From Glandiceps talaboti (Eukaryota > Hemichordata > Enteropneusta > Spengelidae), in assembly GCF_964340395.1 (NCBI RefSeq), contig NC_135550.1, forward strand, positions 2,984,501 to 3,048,500: a stretch of DNA of 64,000 nt. Reading direction: 5' to 3'. Position numbers and translations under genes: made by a program. This document shows positions 25,712 to 48,844 of the stretch, in pieces. The notes beneath the pieces were generated by a model. That model saw only the letters and a list, made by a program, of their open reading frames with translations. It made no database searches and was not told the origin of the DNA. The first letter of the stretch is position 1, and every line of letters begins with the position of its first letter.

Positions 25712-28700
25712 TGTGCCCTGAGCGTGGCCCTGACAATACTCACTACGTGACATTTCATTACATGCTCCGAGAATAAAGGAAAACAGTCGGAATCTATTCC
25801 ACCGGACAGCGACGCAATCTTATGCATGGCTGGTTTGAAACCTGCACTAGCTGCAACAGGCATATTTTTTGTCATCAGATAACCAAAGAATATAAATTGG
25901 TGAATTACTTATAAAATACACTGTAAGTTTATTTAGATCTTGAGCGAAAGCTCGCTTTTGAATCATGTTTAAAGTGTACTAACTGTAACAGGAATATCAT
26001 TTTTCGATGAGAACCCACAATATACTCACTGAAATTACTAAAATAACATGTTGATCAGGGATCAATGTTATCCGCAAGCTGTAATCCGTAAACGTTTATG
26101 GAGATTGCATATGAATAATCCCGAATGTGCAATAACATCGAGTAACCTAATGGAATAATGCAGAATCTTAGACGAGAGATGACCTACAAGCGTCAAGGTA
26201 AATAATGCTGTGATGTACAATCTCTCGGTAGAATAAAGCAAAGGTACACACTTACTTGACTTGAAAGGGGCTACTGGTTCTGACAATAGAGGTCGCCCTT
26301 GCGCTAGCCCAGCAACTAGCCCAGTTTTTGGTCGTTGCTCGGCGTTCTAAATCTTGCTTCACGGAAGGCATTCCATATATTTCTATGAGGAACATTTACA
26401 CGGAAAACGCTATTACCATGACTCCTATTGGATGCATCAGTAATTCAATTTTAAAAGTAGCAAAGTTCATCTTTATGGCATGCTCTAATTACAACATTTT
26501 GCCTTGCCATAAAGTTTCAATTGAACGATAGGCAAGCCACCATATTATATCGATATCTGTGTGTGTGAGTCTTCGAAGACACAATAGTTTTTTGGGGGTG
26601 GGGTGGGAAGAAAGAACTTTGAAAAATCTGCTTTTCTCACACTCAAATGTTTAAAGTTGGACCAGAACACTAAACTGCACCTGTCTAGTATAGTTCACGT
26701 TGTACTCCTTATCAAGTTGTTTGCGCCGCGCTCAGACAAAAGATCTCTTACATGCATGTAAATACAATGAGGTACGACTTTTACAGCAATGTAGCAACAT
26801 GTTATTTTCTTTCCCGCGATAGTTGTTTGTTACACGAAGTAGAGACATAAATTATGTTTACTACCGAGTTGAAAGACAATGTACTGGCAGTGGTTTTCTT
26901 TTATGTACTTACCACCTGGTTTTAACGAAGGTAACATTGCTTGTCAGGTGTGGTGTATACGGATATGGTCTTCTTATTTACCTGGAGTAGAACAAATCCA
27001 TTAGTCCACTTCAAATCTCTATCGTTCTAGTACTATATAAAGTAATACATAGGCTACAATGACATTTTCTAGTTGAGTAGTCTTAACCAGACATTTGATT
27101 TCTACTTAGCAACATAAATCAACTGTTAGCATGGTTAGTGTCAATTGTCTAGTAGACTTTACTAAGTGTTTTTCATCACTTAATACTACCGATGTCTATA
27201 GTTGTGTTGGGCATTACTTTCGAAACGACAGGATCTGACCATAGACGTTGAGGAGAGAATGTCTATGATCTAACGACAAGATGTGACCATAGACGTTGAG
27301 GAGAGAATGTCTATGATCTAACGACAAGATGTGACCATAGACGTTGAGGAGAGAACGTCTATGATCAATAACAAAGTCAACAGCGTTGTTTGTTTTATCG
27401 GATTTCTCCCTCAAAAAACTATACCGAAACCCTTTATGCTAACTGTATATCGAATAATCGTCTCTAAGTAGAATGTCAACACAATTGTTTACAGCTTTCT
27501 GGCTATCGTTGATGCTGAACAACTCTATACAAATACATACCTTACTGTTGTAGTGGGAGATACAAGCAGATACGATGCCAAAGGCCAACTTCACTTAATT
27601 TAACAAAACCAACTTTGAGCGGCGATAAAAAAGTGATCCGATCATCAATTGTTATAACGTTCAAATTATCGTTGATATAGATCGCAGTTACAACATGTAC
27701 CTTGTGAGAAGAAACACTCTAGGCATTTTATGGACTCAGTCCAAGTTAGTAATTCTCTGTTGGTAAGTTTTACGTAATGTTGTTTTTACTTTGAATGGTA
27801 ATGCTCTCCGTCTACAAAAGTTTTTGTTGTTGTTTGGAGCATGCGCAAAGACTCTGGGTCATTTTATGGACACGGTTTTAGTTTTTATACTATTTATAGT
27901 AGACTCGCAATATATTATGGCATTATATAGTACGGAGAAATTATACAGTGTCGAGGTGTGTACTGCTCGTCTACCGTAGATTCAGAACTCAACTATGATA
28001 GTAGATGTCTATTTCGCTTTTGAGAAATGACAATCTATATTAAAATTAATATGATCATACAGACAACGGGTCTGAAAAGTATCGCAGCTATCAGGATCTC
28101 GGCAGCTTGGTAAATTTTGTAGGTTTAGATACCGATAACAGTACCCGACCGTGACAAATTCAATATCGGCATTCTCATCTCAGTCTACCCGGTCTTTGTT
28201 GTTATTCTAAAACAACTGGAACGGTCAAATCAAATAACGTGAAGATATTGACAACAATATGGCCTATATGAAAGTAATGAAGACGTACATCATTGGTTAC
28301 TGCAGTGGTTTTTCGCCCTAATTTTTCGTAAATCTCAACAGACAAAAGAGAACTGAAAAAGAAAAAATTACAAATAATGTAAAAATAGATTTAAAAACTA
28401 TTGGGGAAAATGAATCAAAGCTACGATGTTCCAACTCTGACTCCAGGATAAAAAAAATCACAAATTGGTATTTTCACGTTTCCTTGTATTGGTACTGTCA
28501 TTATACATGTATTTTTACTCCAAGATGTTTCTGAGTGCGTCACGGTTGAACGCATTACCTGTAATCATAGAATATTACACACGTAAAAATGAATACGAAC
28601 TAGTAGTTCACACTTTAATCATAGATATTGGAGTTTCCTCTCCATTGTTTATGCTTTAAATAAACCAAGGAGGTTTAAGAGCATACAATAATGGACAAGT
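25712..28700. other. Intergenic region, no gene recognised
   Basis: About 3 kb between the coiled-coil pair and the GPR180-like gene. Nothing coding could be supported on either strand. It contains the 48-bp triplet repeat described separately. Confidence 0.5.
27225..27365. repeat. 48-bp tandem repeat, three copies
   Basis: Unit 'gacaagatgtgaccatagac' followed by 'gttgaggagagaatgtctat' and 'gatctaac'. Each unit contains the inverted pair catagac...gtctatg, so it could form a small hairpin. Confidence 0.9.
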
Positions 28701-28705
28701 ATGAC

Positions 28706-28919
28706 TAGACTGCTGTCGACAGTCGCTCGCGCCTTTTTTTCCCTACGTTTTATCTAAACTCCGATCCGGCGCAACACTTAGTCTAATCGCAAACTGATAT
28801 CGAGGGCCGAAGCCCGAGCCTTCGGCCCTCGATCAGTTTGCGATTAGACTAGTGTTGCGCCGGATCGGAGTTTAGATAAAACGTAGGGAAAAAAGGCGCG
28901 AGCGACTGTCGACAGTCTA
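28706..28919. mobile_element. Fold-back MITE, family M1 (214 bp)
   Basis: Two ~100-bp near-perfect inverted arms (TAGACTG..TCGACAGTCGCTCGCGCC at the left, the reverse complement at the right) around a short centre. The left arm has a 3-bp insertion (CTG) in its terminus. ATGAC flanks both ends (28701-28705 and 28920-28924), a candidate target duplication. No coding capacity. It ends 72 bp before the GPR180-like start codon. A longer relative lies at 48882-49251. Confidence 0.9.
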
Positions 28920-28991
28920 ATGACTTGCTCGAGAGAAGATCATTCAATCGCAAAGTAGATTGGGAAATATCTGTCACATGATGAAAACAAA

Positions 28992-36847
<7,856 letters not shown>

Positions 36848-36914
36848 TATGAAAGTTTTGGTGGAATGTAACAGTACTGCTCTTCTCACAGAATCTATAT
36901 GTAATGATTGCTGT

Positions 36915-37430
36915 ATATAATAATATGCTTTATTCATAGTACCATGGCCACCGGCCTAACATACAGAAATCAGTGTATACAAAAAACTGCTACTGTAGAG
37001 ATTTGTTGTGACAATCAGCATTGGTACATACAAATCCACATAATAATAGCAAATACAACCAAAATTAGTCCAACATACTTTGGCGTAAACGGAAAGCAAA
37101 AAATACAAACTTTGCTAAATTATTCTGAGTATGAACATGATTTGTTCTCATCAAAGAATAAAATTTAAATTGCGAAGGAGGCTGAAAGAAATATTGTGGA
37201 ATATACAATTCTCTCAATTGTTGATATACAGGGCATATTATACAAAAATGAAATTCATCTTCAATGAAATTACCAATATTACAAAAAATATGTAATCTTC
37301 TATTTCTAGATACACCATCTCTCCTTCCCTTTTCTATCGCTAAATTGTGATTAGAAGCTCTAATTGCTGTATAATGCTACATTCTCTTCAAAGATTTGGT
37401 GGAATCTATCTGAAAGGTTTCTAGAAGTAC
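36915..37430 (-). mobile_element. LINE 3' fragment, antisense, just after the GPR180-like gene
   Basis: On the minus strand a reading frame matches the C-terminal zinc-finger tail of an ORF2: IEDEFHFCIICPVYQQLREL. This is comparable to DECHFILFCPLYNDHRVDF in the LINE at 57362-59740. The 3' end carries ATGAATAAAGCATAT followed by TAT repeats at about 36915. The RT core is absent. Confidence 0.8.
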
Positions 37431-38137
37431 CAAGTCACCACACTTGAAAATGTTGGATTTTCTTTAAGTTTGATCTAGTTTTATGTGAAATTTTTCTTCC
37501 AGCTGATATTTACATTTATAGCATAAAAACAATCATTATTCACTTCATTTTGATTTTGTTTGTTTTACAGATTTCATGAACTAGTCTATCATATTTAAAT
37601 CAAATCAAATAATACAGTACTTTATTGCTTTCTTTACAAAATAATTCATAAATACTAAAGGAAAAAAGTGACATTTTACAAAGCAAGTGAATATTACATA
37701 TACATATACAGTATGTTATTTAATTTGCATATCATCCCAAGACGCTTTTCATTCAAAGACCAGTACTATAATGGAAAAGAACTTTGTAAAAACAAAGATA
37801 TTTCATAATTTTATTTTTCTGTGTGTATAATGTGTACTGGCAGGGGTGTTTGCTAGTATACACTAAGGTACATTTTTACTTAGTAATGAATCATGGTCTG
37901 AACTTTTTTTTACAATTCTTCCTGATGACCACTTCAAAAGTTGAAGTGTCCAGTCTCATCTGTGGACAATGGTAAATGCAGATGTGAATGCAGGATGATG
38001 AACATTTCATTTGGCAAAGTATGTGCCTCAGAAATAAAAATCCTACACTTTTTGTTTTACTTTGTTCAAGAAAACTTAAACCTATTTTCAGTTAATTTTT
38101 AGTTCAGTAGTGCTATAGGCATGGCAAAGTGTGTGTT
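37431..38137. other. Intergenic, no gene recognised
   Basis: AT-rich sequence with no supportable coding region. Confidence 0.5.
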
Positions 38138-38170
38138 GTCTGTGTGTGTGTGTGTGTCTGTCTGTCTGAC

Positions 38171-38201
<31 letters not shown>

Positions 38202-38854
38202 GTGTGTGTGTGTGTGTGTGTCTGTGTGTAAACGACTTAAAGTCAAATGCCACTGGACCAAAATACATGATATTTGGTGGGTGTATTACCTTGGGTGTCT
38301 AGTTGGGAAGTTGTTTTAAATCAAAATTATCTTACCATCGGTATGATTTGGTCAAAAAACTTAAACTCTCAATTACTGGGCAGATTGGCCTGAAATTTGG
38401 TGGGAAAATTCTTGGGGGTGTTTAGTTTAGGAATTGTTCATGACAAGATAATCCCATCAGTGATATGCAAATTAAGACTAAATATGTGTTTTTTGATCAA
38501 AAGTCTGTAATTCCAAATGTTGATTTGGCTGAAATTACACAGGGATGTTTCTAGGGATGTACAGATCAAATGATATTAATTACATGATGACCCCATTAGC
38601 AATATGCAAATTAGGGCTAAAAAACATTATTTTTTGTGAAATGTCTGTCAGAACACTTTGGCCATAGGAGTATACAGAAATAATTGTTTTATTGATCTCA
38701 TTAAACCATTAAAATTGTTATGGGGTACTTAACATAATGTAACAAGTGTGTGTGAATGGCACTGGAATTCATCTCTCTGAAAGGTTGCTTGGAAACATTG
38801 TCAAATGATAGGTTTTTTTTTACAATTATAACATTTTTAACAATTATAAATGCC

Positions 38855-38899
<45 letters not shown>

Positions 38900-39400
38900 T
38901 GTAGATGATGCAAGTGAGTTTGGTATTGAGCTTTACCTCTCAAACTACAAGGGATGAAATTTGGTTATGATTCTGAAAGTGTTACTGTTAGTCTGCAAAT
39001 TGTGAGTGTGTCATACTTATGTAATTGGCCCTGGCAACCATGACCATGCCCTTAGCAACAGTCAAATGATAGGGTTTTTTTACAATTATAACAGTGATGG
39101 GTAGGCAGTTGAATAAACATTATTTTAGATTATGTAAATGCCCTTAGCAACAAGACCACGCCCATGGCAACAGGTAGACAATGGCATATAATGCCAAAAT
39201 AACACTGATGAGGGGGAAGGTAAATGAATGATTATTGCAAAATTGTATGTAGATATGCCTAGCAACAAGACCATGCCCTTAGTAACACCAAATGATGGTG
39301 TATGTTGCAGATATAACACCATGGATGGGAAGGCATGAGAATAAATCTTCAAAGAATGTATGCAAATATGTCTAGTGACAAAACCACATAGTCATTTACA
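38138..39400 (-). mobile_element. Interspersed repeat family R1, copy C, with TG and TCTG tracts
   Basis: Reverse orientation of copies A and B. A TG/TCTG microsatellite (38138-38225) is followed by 'ccaaaatacatgatatttgg', 'tgggcagattggcctgaaat', 'cccatcagtgatatgcaaat' and, after an internal (TCTG)n at 38853-38899, 'gcccttagcaacaagaccac'. No coding. Confidence 0.75.
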
Positions 39401-39990
39401 GAAAATTAGAGTGTACTGACAACAGTTGTGCTACAATGCCTTTGGTGCTTTAAATCAGGGGTTGTGTATAAAGTTTGGAAATAGAGGTCAAAATGAGGTC
39501 AAAATTGTCTTTCCCCATTGTCCAATCTTCATGTATTATACTTCAATGGAAAGCTTACTTTCCGTACTGCAACCTTACAAAAAATATATATTTGAAGACA
39601 AAAACACATTGAGAAAAGCACTGTCAAATGAGACGATGATTGCTTGATGATCAAGTGACAAAAAACAAAGGAATTTTCAGCACACGGCAAGTATATTTTG
39701 ATTGCTCATATCTGATGAATGTTTAAATCTAATAAGCTGGAAATCAACAGATTTATAGAGCTGTCCATTATAGAGATGTTTAGTATATCTTCTTTATTAC
39801 CTACTTATTAAATTTACATGTTTTGAGGTAGGTAAAAGGAGACCAGAAAAATAGCTACTTGCTAATCAAGTATGTCTCCTTAGACACTGTAAATAACATT
39901 TATAAATAAATACATGACAAAGTATAAAGAGGACAGTGAAAAAAACCTAAATATCTATGAAAATATATACATTATACATCAACATGAGTT
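39401..39990. other. No gene recognised
   Basis: AT-rich. Part may be the untranslated 3' tail of the LINE to its right. No features can be supported. Confidence 0.45.
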
Positions 39991-41940
39991 GCAGTATATT
40001 CATATCAGGTGAAGAAAACCTTTTAGTGAGTTGCGAAAAACATTCCTTGATGATTTGGACCTAACATCAAGAGGTAAGTTATCCCAGTGTAGAGCTCCTG
40101 TGTATGACATTGCAAATTTACCTATTTCAGTGTTTATCCTTGGGATTGAAATATTGCCCTTAATTTTGTAGCGTGTATTATAATAGTGAGTGGGAAATGA
40201 ACAATATTGTGTGAAATGATGTGGCAAGTTACCGTTGAGCAAGTCGTACATAAAAGCGCAAATTTGAAGTTTATGTTGGTTAAATATATTTAGAATGTGT
40301 AAGTGATTGAATAGTTGATTGGAGCCTACTGTACGATCACTGGAAGTTGTAGCTCTGGCTGCCATTTTTTGAGAAGTGAGGATACAGGTCAGATGTGATC
40401 GGTATGTAGAGCCCCAGACCTCAAGGCCATAAGTTATATGTGGTTGTATGAAAGTTTTGTAAATTAATAAGAGAATATTTTGTGGTATAAACTGACTCAG
40501 TTGAAAGATAATGCCAACTCTTTTCCTCACAATAGAGTTCACTTTGTATGCATGTTTGGACCAGTTAAGATTTTTGTCTAAGATGACACCAACAAAACAA
40601 GTTTCATCAACTTCATCAATTTCCTTGTTGTTGATGTGTAGACTTCCACAAAGAGCAACTTTTCTTTTGTTTGTTCGAAAAACAATGTAATTTGTTTTGA
40701 GATGGGTTTGTTTGCATTACACCATGTTACAACTTTACTAAAGTGTACATCAACCATGTTTAAATTTATATTGGGACTGTTACTATCAAAAGTATGAAAG
40801 AGATTGGTATCGTCTGCAAACAACCTAAAATTGAAAAAAGAAGAACAGAAAATGTCATTGATAAAAATTAGGAAAATAGTAGGTCCCAAAACAGACCCTT
40901 GAGGTACTCCACATTTAATATCAAGGCTTGATGACTTATTGCCATCAGCAGAGACAAATTGGGATCTATTATGCAAATAATCAGTAAACCAGTGTAATGG
41001 AAGTCCTCTAATACCATAGTGTGCCATTTTAGACAAAAGAATTTGATGGTTAATAGTGTCGAAGGCGTTGGAGAAGTCTAGAAATATGCCAAGTGTAACT
41101 TTGCCTGCATCTATTTGATGTAAAATGTGGTCTACGAGATTGATAAGAGAGAGTTTTGTGCTGTAGTTTTTCCTAAATGCGTACTGGTGTTCATAAAGAA
41201 TATTTTGATTTTCCAAAAAACTAGTTAGTTGAGTGTTGACAATATGACTTTACTTAAAAGGGGCAGAATTGAGATAGGTCTATAATTACCTGGGTCATCA
41301 GTAGCACCTTTCTTATAAATAGGGGATACTTTGGCTAATTTGAATACTTTGGGAAAGACACCAGACATAAATGGTAAGTTAAAAATGTAAGCCAGTGGTT
41401 TAGCTATAACAGATGCTCCGTCAATAAGTAATCTAGCTGGACAGTCATCATGACCACTAGTCTTTTTAGCATTTAGGTTAGTGATAAATACTTTCACTTC
41501 ATGTTCCGTTGTGGGGCTCATGAAAAATGAATTTTTAGAGGGCTCTGGTAAATACTCGCTGAAACTTTGGTTTGTGGAACCAATTTTACTAGCTAGATCT
41601 AGTCCTATGTTTACAAAATACCTATTGAAAGCTGTTACAATATCATTAGCTGTTGTGAGTCCATTAAGACTATCAGGTAGAGTGTTTTTGGCATTTGTAC
41701 CCCGACCTCCAAGGACTTTGTTAATAGTCTTCCATAGTATGTTTGTGTTACTGTTGTTTTCTGTAAAAGTATTAGCATAATATAATTGTTTTGCTTTCCT
41801 AATAACAGAGACCAAAACATTTCTGTAATGTTTGTATTTAGAGGCAGTATTTCTATTAAAATTCGAGTTGATCATCTTGGAATAAAGTTTGTGCTTAGTC
41901 TTTATGGATTTCTTGATTGCGTTCTTTATGTTCTAACAAA
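39991..41940 (-). mobile_element. LINE, reverse transcriptase ORF with frameshifts
   Basis: Three successive minus-strand open blocks make most of an RT. 41225-41875 has a linker plus motifs 0-2: SGHDDCPARLLID, LAKVSPIYKKG, NYRPISILPLLSKV. 40578-41216 has motif A (FLDFSNAFDTINHQILLSKM), motif B (CGVPQGSVLGPTIF) and motif C (RLFADDTNLF, the catalytic FADD). 40000-40542 is the C-terminal part (HITYGLEVWG, LHWDNLPLDVRS). At least two frameshifts separate the blocks, and the endonuclease is missing or not recognisable, so it is 5'-truncated and inactive. Motifs fit the Jockey/CR1 group. The palm is better preserved than in the other copies. Confidence 0.92.
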
Positions 41941-42029
41941 GTCCAAGATATGTCTCTAGAGCTATGAACATAGGCAGAAATGTACCCATGGTAGAACCTT
42001 CCTCAAGCGAAGTTCACGACTTCATATTA

Positions 42030-42340
42030 TCTCATTAATATTGGTGGGAACATTCTTAGGGATGTATAGATTAAGAATTGTTCCGGACATGATGATCCCA
42101 TCAGTGATATGCAAATTAGCTATAAATATGTCTTTTTGGTCAAAAATCTTTAATTCCAAAACTACAGAACAGATTGGGCTGAAATTTAATGGGGATGGAT
42201 CTATGGGTGTATAGCTGAAGAAATATCAAGCATATAATGATCTCATCAGTGATCTGCAAATTAGGTGTAAAAATGTGAATTTTGGTCAAAAACTTTTATC
42301 TCAAAAAGTACTTGGTCAGTGAGACTGAAACTAATATGAA
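42030..42340 (-). mobile_element. Interspersed repeat family R1, copy D (fragment)
   Basis: Contains 'cccatcagtgatatgcaaat', 'acagattgggctgaaattt' and 'gatctcatcagtgatctgca' in the reverse orientation of copy A. It lacks the microsatellite end. Confidence 0.7.
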
Positions 42341-42439
42341 ATGGAAGCTCTTTAAACCGTCTCCCATGTATTTCATGTATTTCATGCAACCTTAGAATGT
42401 AAAAATGTATTAAATGTAAAATAGTCAAGTACTGGCCAT

Positions 42440-43015
42440 AGCTCATATTTATAGCTAAAAATCATTTAATATTTAGTGCATAACTCAAAACTGTAATATA
42501 CAAAAACTCCATTCAAGTGTCTTCCTCCATATTATCTGGTGCAAGCTATCTTTAGAGATATTGACCTTTGACCTTGACCTTCAGGTCAATTATCATAATC
42601 AAGCCAATTCCTCCCAATCACAGACACATTGTAGTATTTACATACTGCCAATTTCTTTTAAATAATGTTTACAAGTAATAATAATATTGAAGAAAATAAC
42701 TATACCCAAGCATTATTTTTGGTGTTCACTTTTACTGAATGGCAGTCATATTTGTAATTAAAAATCATTATTTACTGCATAACTCAAAAACTGTGATATA
42801 TAGAGACTCCATTCTACACCCATATTATCTTGAAGTTTGGAGACCTTGACCTTTGACGTTGAGGGTCAATTATCAAAAATTAAGCCAATTCCTGTCTATC
42901 ACAGACATATTGTAGTACATGTATTTACATATTGCCAATTTCTTTTAAATCATGTTTACAAGTAATATGAAGAAAAGAACTGTACACATGCATTATTTTT
43001 TATGCTCACATAATG
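42440..43015. repeat. ~290-bp tandem duplication with nuclear-receptor half-sites
   Basis: 42440-42735 and 42745-43015 are diverged copies sharing 'aaaaatcat', 'gcataactcaaaa', 'ggtcaattatca', 'aagccaattcct' and 'tttcttttaaat'. The left copy carries TGACCTTTGACCTTGACC, then TTCAGGTCA (42562-42588); on the minus strand this contains AGGTCAAAGGTCA, a DR1-type repeat. The right copy has a decayed version (TGACCTTTGACG). Confidence 0.7.
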
Positions 43016-43496
43016 TTTTATGAATGCCATTTATTTGTTGCCACCAATTTCTTTTAAATCTCCATTCACTCACATAGAAGTAAAGTATTTAGGAGGGGGG
43101 AAACTATGTCTTCTATGAAGACTTGTTTATTTATAAAACATATTTATCATGGCTTCCTGTGAGAAAAATCAATGTGAACCAACATATGTCAAGTTCTTGT
43201 TTGTACGTCAATAAATTGCAAAAGATTAATAAAATGTGTAAAATGTTTGTTGTTGTATGTACCAGAACAAATGTTTTGAACATTTTTTTTAGTTTTTGCA
43301 ATGTACTGAGTTACAAAAGTCATGGTCATTGTTGTTTCACATTAATTTCTTAAGAAGGAAGCCATGAAAAAATTGTTTTATAAATTAAAATAGATATCCA
43401 ATCCTCATCCATAATATTATGGACTCTTAAAATGAGTAGGTGTATTGACTTGTATTGTTTTTTATGATTTGCACAGTACTGTATTTGAAGTATGGG

Positions 43497-44190
43497 CTCT
43501 ATGAATCATAGATCAAGTTGGTGGAGGGTCTATGTATGAATGGGATTAACATCATAGATCCTCCAACAAGGTGGTGGAGGGTCTGTGTATGAATGGGATT
43601 AACATCATAGATCCTCCAACAAGTTGGTGGAGGGTCTATGTATGAATGGGATTAACATCATAGATCCTCCAACAAGGTGGTGGAGGGTCTGTGTATGAAT
43701 GGGATTAACATCATAGATCCTCCAACAAGTTGGTGGAGGGTCTATGTATGAATGGGATTAACATCATAGATCCTCCAACAAGGTGGTGGAGCGTCTGTGT
43801 ATGAATGGGATTAACATCATAGATCCTCCAACAAGGTGGTGGACGGTCTGTGTATGAATGGGATTAACATCATAGATCCTCCAACAAGGTGGTGGAGGGT
43901 CTATGTATGAATGGGATTAACATCATAGATCCTCCAACAAGGTGGTGGAGGGTCTATGTATGAATGGGATTAACATCATTGATCCTCCAACAAGGTGGTG
44001 GAGCGTCTATGTATGAATGGGATTAACATCATTGATCCTCCAACAAGGTGGTGGCGCGTCTGTGTATGAATGGGATTAACATCATAGATCCTCCAACAAG
44101 TTGGTGGAGGGTCTATGTATGAATGGGATTAACACCATAGATCCTCCAACAAGGTGGTGGAGGGTCCGTGTATGAACGGGATTAACACCT
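43497..44190. repeat. 53-bp minisatellite, about 13 copies
   Basis: Unit includes 'atcctccaacaaggtggtgg' and 'agggtctatgtatgaatggg'. Single-base variants are shared between non-adjacent units (guest changes ggtctg or gcgtct). It is followed at 44298-44392 by a separate 45-bp direct duplication (ctggcaagtcttggatagac). Confidence 0.95.
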
Positions 44191-44392
44191 GTTCAGAGAG
44201 AGTACTTCAGATATGTATTTAACAGGAACTATTCTTTATTGCTAATAACTTATCACAGACAGAACTTGTCTCCCTGAAAACAGACAGTAATGGCTCGTTT
44301 GTTACACTGGCAAGTCTTGGATAGACATCGCAATAACTGTCCAGTTGTTACGCTGGCAAGTCTTGGATAGACATCGCAATAACTGTCCATCA

Positions 44393-45255
44393 TAGGAGTG
44401 TTTTTTCAGAGGCTGTAAATTTTGTTGTTCCTTTGGACTGTGTAACACCTTAATAAAGGGACAGATTTTCATTTCACCACTTGTATCTCACATTGAATTA
44501 AAGTGTGATGACTTCAGGAGTGACCACACACGCTTCCATTAGTCAGCACCCCTAGTGCTCAACTTCTGATTTCTGAAACCTTATACAGATGGCCCATTAT
44601 TTTCTTCTTCGTCTACATGTAAATGTATAAACTAGCTATTGACAGGATATACTGAAATGCATCTACTGTATTTGTATGAAATTCATATTTCAAAAGACTA
44701 GCCAGTGTATTTCTTCATTTCTTTAATACATCTTCTTTTTATATTGCAAATTTACATACACATTGATCAAAACCACCAACTGACATGTAACATCTGTTTA
44801 ACATAATCTGGTCTCATACTTGTATACATATAACTTGTAAATCTACAGTTTGTGACACATTTTCCTCATGATATAGACTCCTGGTACCTGGGTATATGCT
44901 TATAGTATGATGTAATCAAAATAAGGAAACTGACCATGTAAGTAACAATGTCTCCACACATTTATTTTCAAATTATGTCTTAACAGAACTGTACATTTGA
45001 CAAGGGCTATTCTTCTGTGGCTTGATAGTTCATAATCATGTAAACGATTGTTTTACAGTGTTTGCATTGCACTCTTCTCTGTTTGATGTAATCTTTTTGC
45101 TAGACTCCATCATTTAGCCCTCCTATGTGTCGGTCAATATGTATCATCTTTGTGCTGAGTTTCCTCCAGACCACTGCTGATGCCATCAAAAGGATGTTGA
45201 AAAAATAAATTCCTACTTTGTTTTCAATGGGTGTGGATATGTCCATCAGCAAATA
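44393..45255. other. Region 3' of COA4, no gene recognised
   Basis: Would hold the COA4 3' UTR. A TTTATT (AATAAA on the minus strand) occurs at about 44961. Nothing else can be supported. Confidence 0.5.
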
Positions 45256-45909
45256 TCACGACTTTTTGCTTTGTGTCTCTGCTTGTTGGTGTTGCTTCTG
45301 GATACATTGACGAAATTCAGTCACTTCCTTTTGACATTTCCTCCAGTCTCTCGTCTCTGACATACATTCCTAGAGAATCATATCAAGAAGGGAACATTAT
45401 CAATGTGACCAATATTTCTCCTCATTACCACAAAGTCGACTAAAATGAGTAAATCAGAACTTCACATTACTGATTTTATTAGCACAACTGAACTATAAGT
45501 GCTTATGGCATGATGTGGTGTCTGTCTGTGTGTGTCTACCCGATCAGGCTAAAAACGTATACATGTACTACGAAGGTCAATTCAAGCTAAATAACGATGG
45601 TAAGATAGCAATGCACGATTAGCCGACATCTACATCGGATTTTAATCAGACTGTATAGACCCGTGCACCGTCTGCAAGCAGGACTACGTCTACTCTTTCG
45701 ATAGTATTAGTAGCGGCATGTGCACGCGATCGCGATACTACTCAGCCGATTTCCTGACGAACGACGTGGAGGTATACGCAGAAATTTACCTGCACTGCAT
45801 AATGATACTCGATGCAACCAGTCCTTTTGAGCATGGTCTCGACTGGATCTTCTTCGTCATCGTCTTCATCGGGCACTTTCTTGGTCCTATTCCAGTCGTG
45901 TGCTGCCAT
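45256..45909 (-). CDS. COA4: COA4 (CHCHD8), cytochrome c oxidase assembly factor 4
   Basis: Small twin CX9C protein of the mitochondrial intermembrane space, known to assist cytochrome c oxidase assembly. Two minus-strand exons, 45790-45909 and 45256-45369, join in phase 0 (CAG|GTAAAT ... TCTCTAG|GAA) and give 77 aa. The start MAAHDWNRTKK has A at -3 and G at +4. An in-frame TTG upstream is not a start. An acidic stretch (DEDDDEEDP) precedes the paired motifs. The first is C-IEYHYAVQE-C, spanning the splice junction. The second is C-QKEVTEFRQ-C, with DWRKC between. A Lys/Gln-rich tail ends in a stop. Human COA4 is 87 aa with the same layout. It is divergent from DTD2, about 450 bp apart. Confidence 0.94.
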
Positions 45910-46358
45910 TCTCAGGTTGTTATCCAAGGTGTACGTTGTGAGGTCAAAGCGCTCCTACTGTTGGAGATATGAGGGGGACATCATACAGTAGATGTCTAAG
46001 GAAGGGACGACTTACTCTATATGCAAGCAGGACTAGTGTCTACCATAATTTATTCTGACGATTATCATTCATCTTGACCTTCAGATAAAAGCATACCGTA
46101 AACTGACGCCCAAACTAATCTCGTGATATATATATATATATATGTATTTGGGCCTATATTTCACCCCTACTAACGTGAGCAACCCATATCGAAAAAATGG
46201 ACTCACCCAGGACTAAGGTCATATGGTCATAATTGGTTCATCCACCACGTTGTACTTCCGGGTTTCCTTGTACAGATGGTCCCAAATTCCGTTCTACCTT
46301 GTTCTCATTTTTGATCCAGACAAAATATCATTGGCCAAGTTGCATTAGATGACCAGAA
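45910..46358. promoter_or_regulatory. Probable bidirectional promoter of COA4 and DTD2
   Basis: 449 bp between the two divergent start codons. It contains ACTTCCGGGT (an ETS-type CCGGAAGT on the other strand, about 46254), an inverted CCAAT (CATTGGCC, about 46329) close to DTD2, and a short (TA)n at about 46129-46142. Promoter function is inferred from the arrangement. No experimental mark is visible in sequence. Confidence 0.5.
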
Positions 46359-48834
<2,476 letters not shown>

Positions 48835-48844
48835 TTCTTTTATT

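Noticed and set aside
45910-45927. Upstream COA4 start giving six extra residues
   Set aside because: That codon is TTG, not ATG; the first ATG (45909) has a strong Kozak context and matches the family N-terminus.
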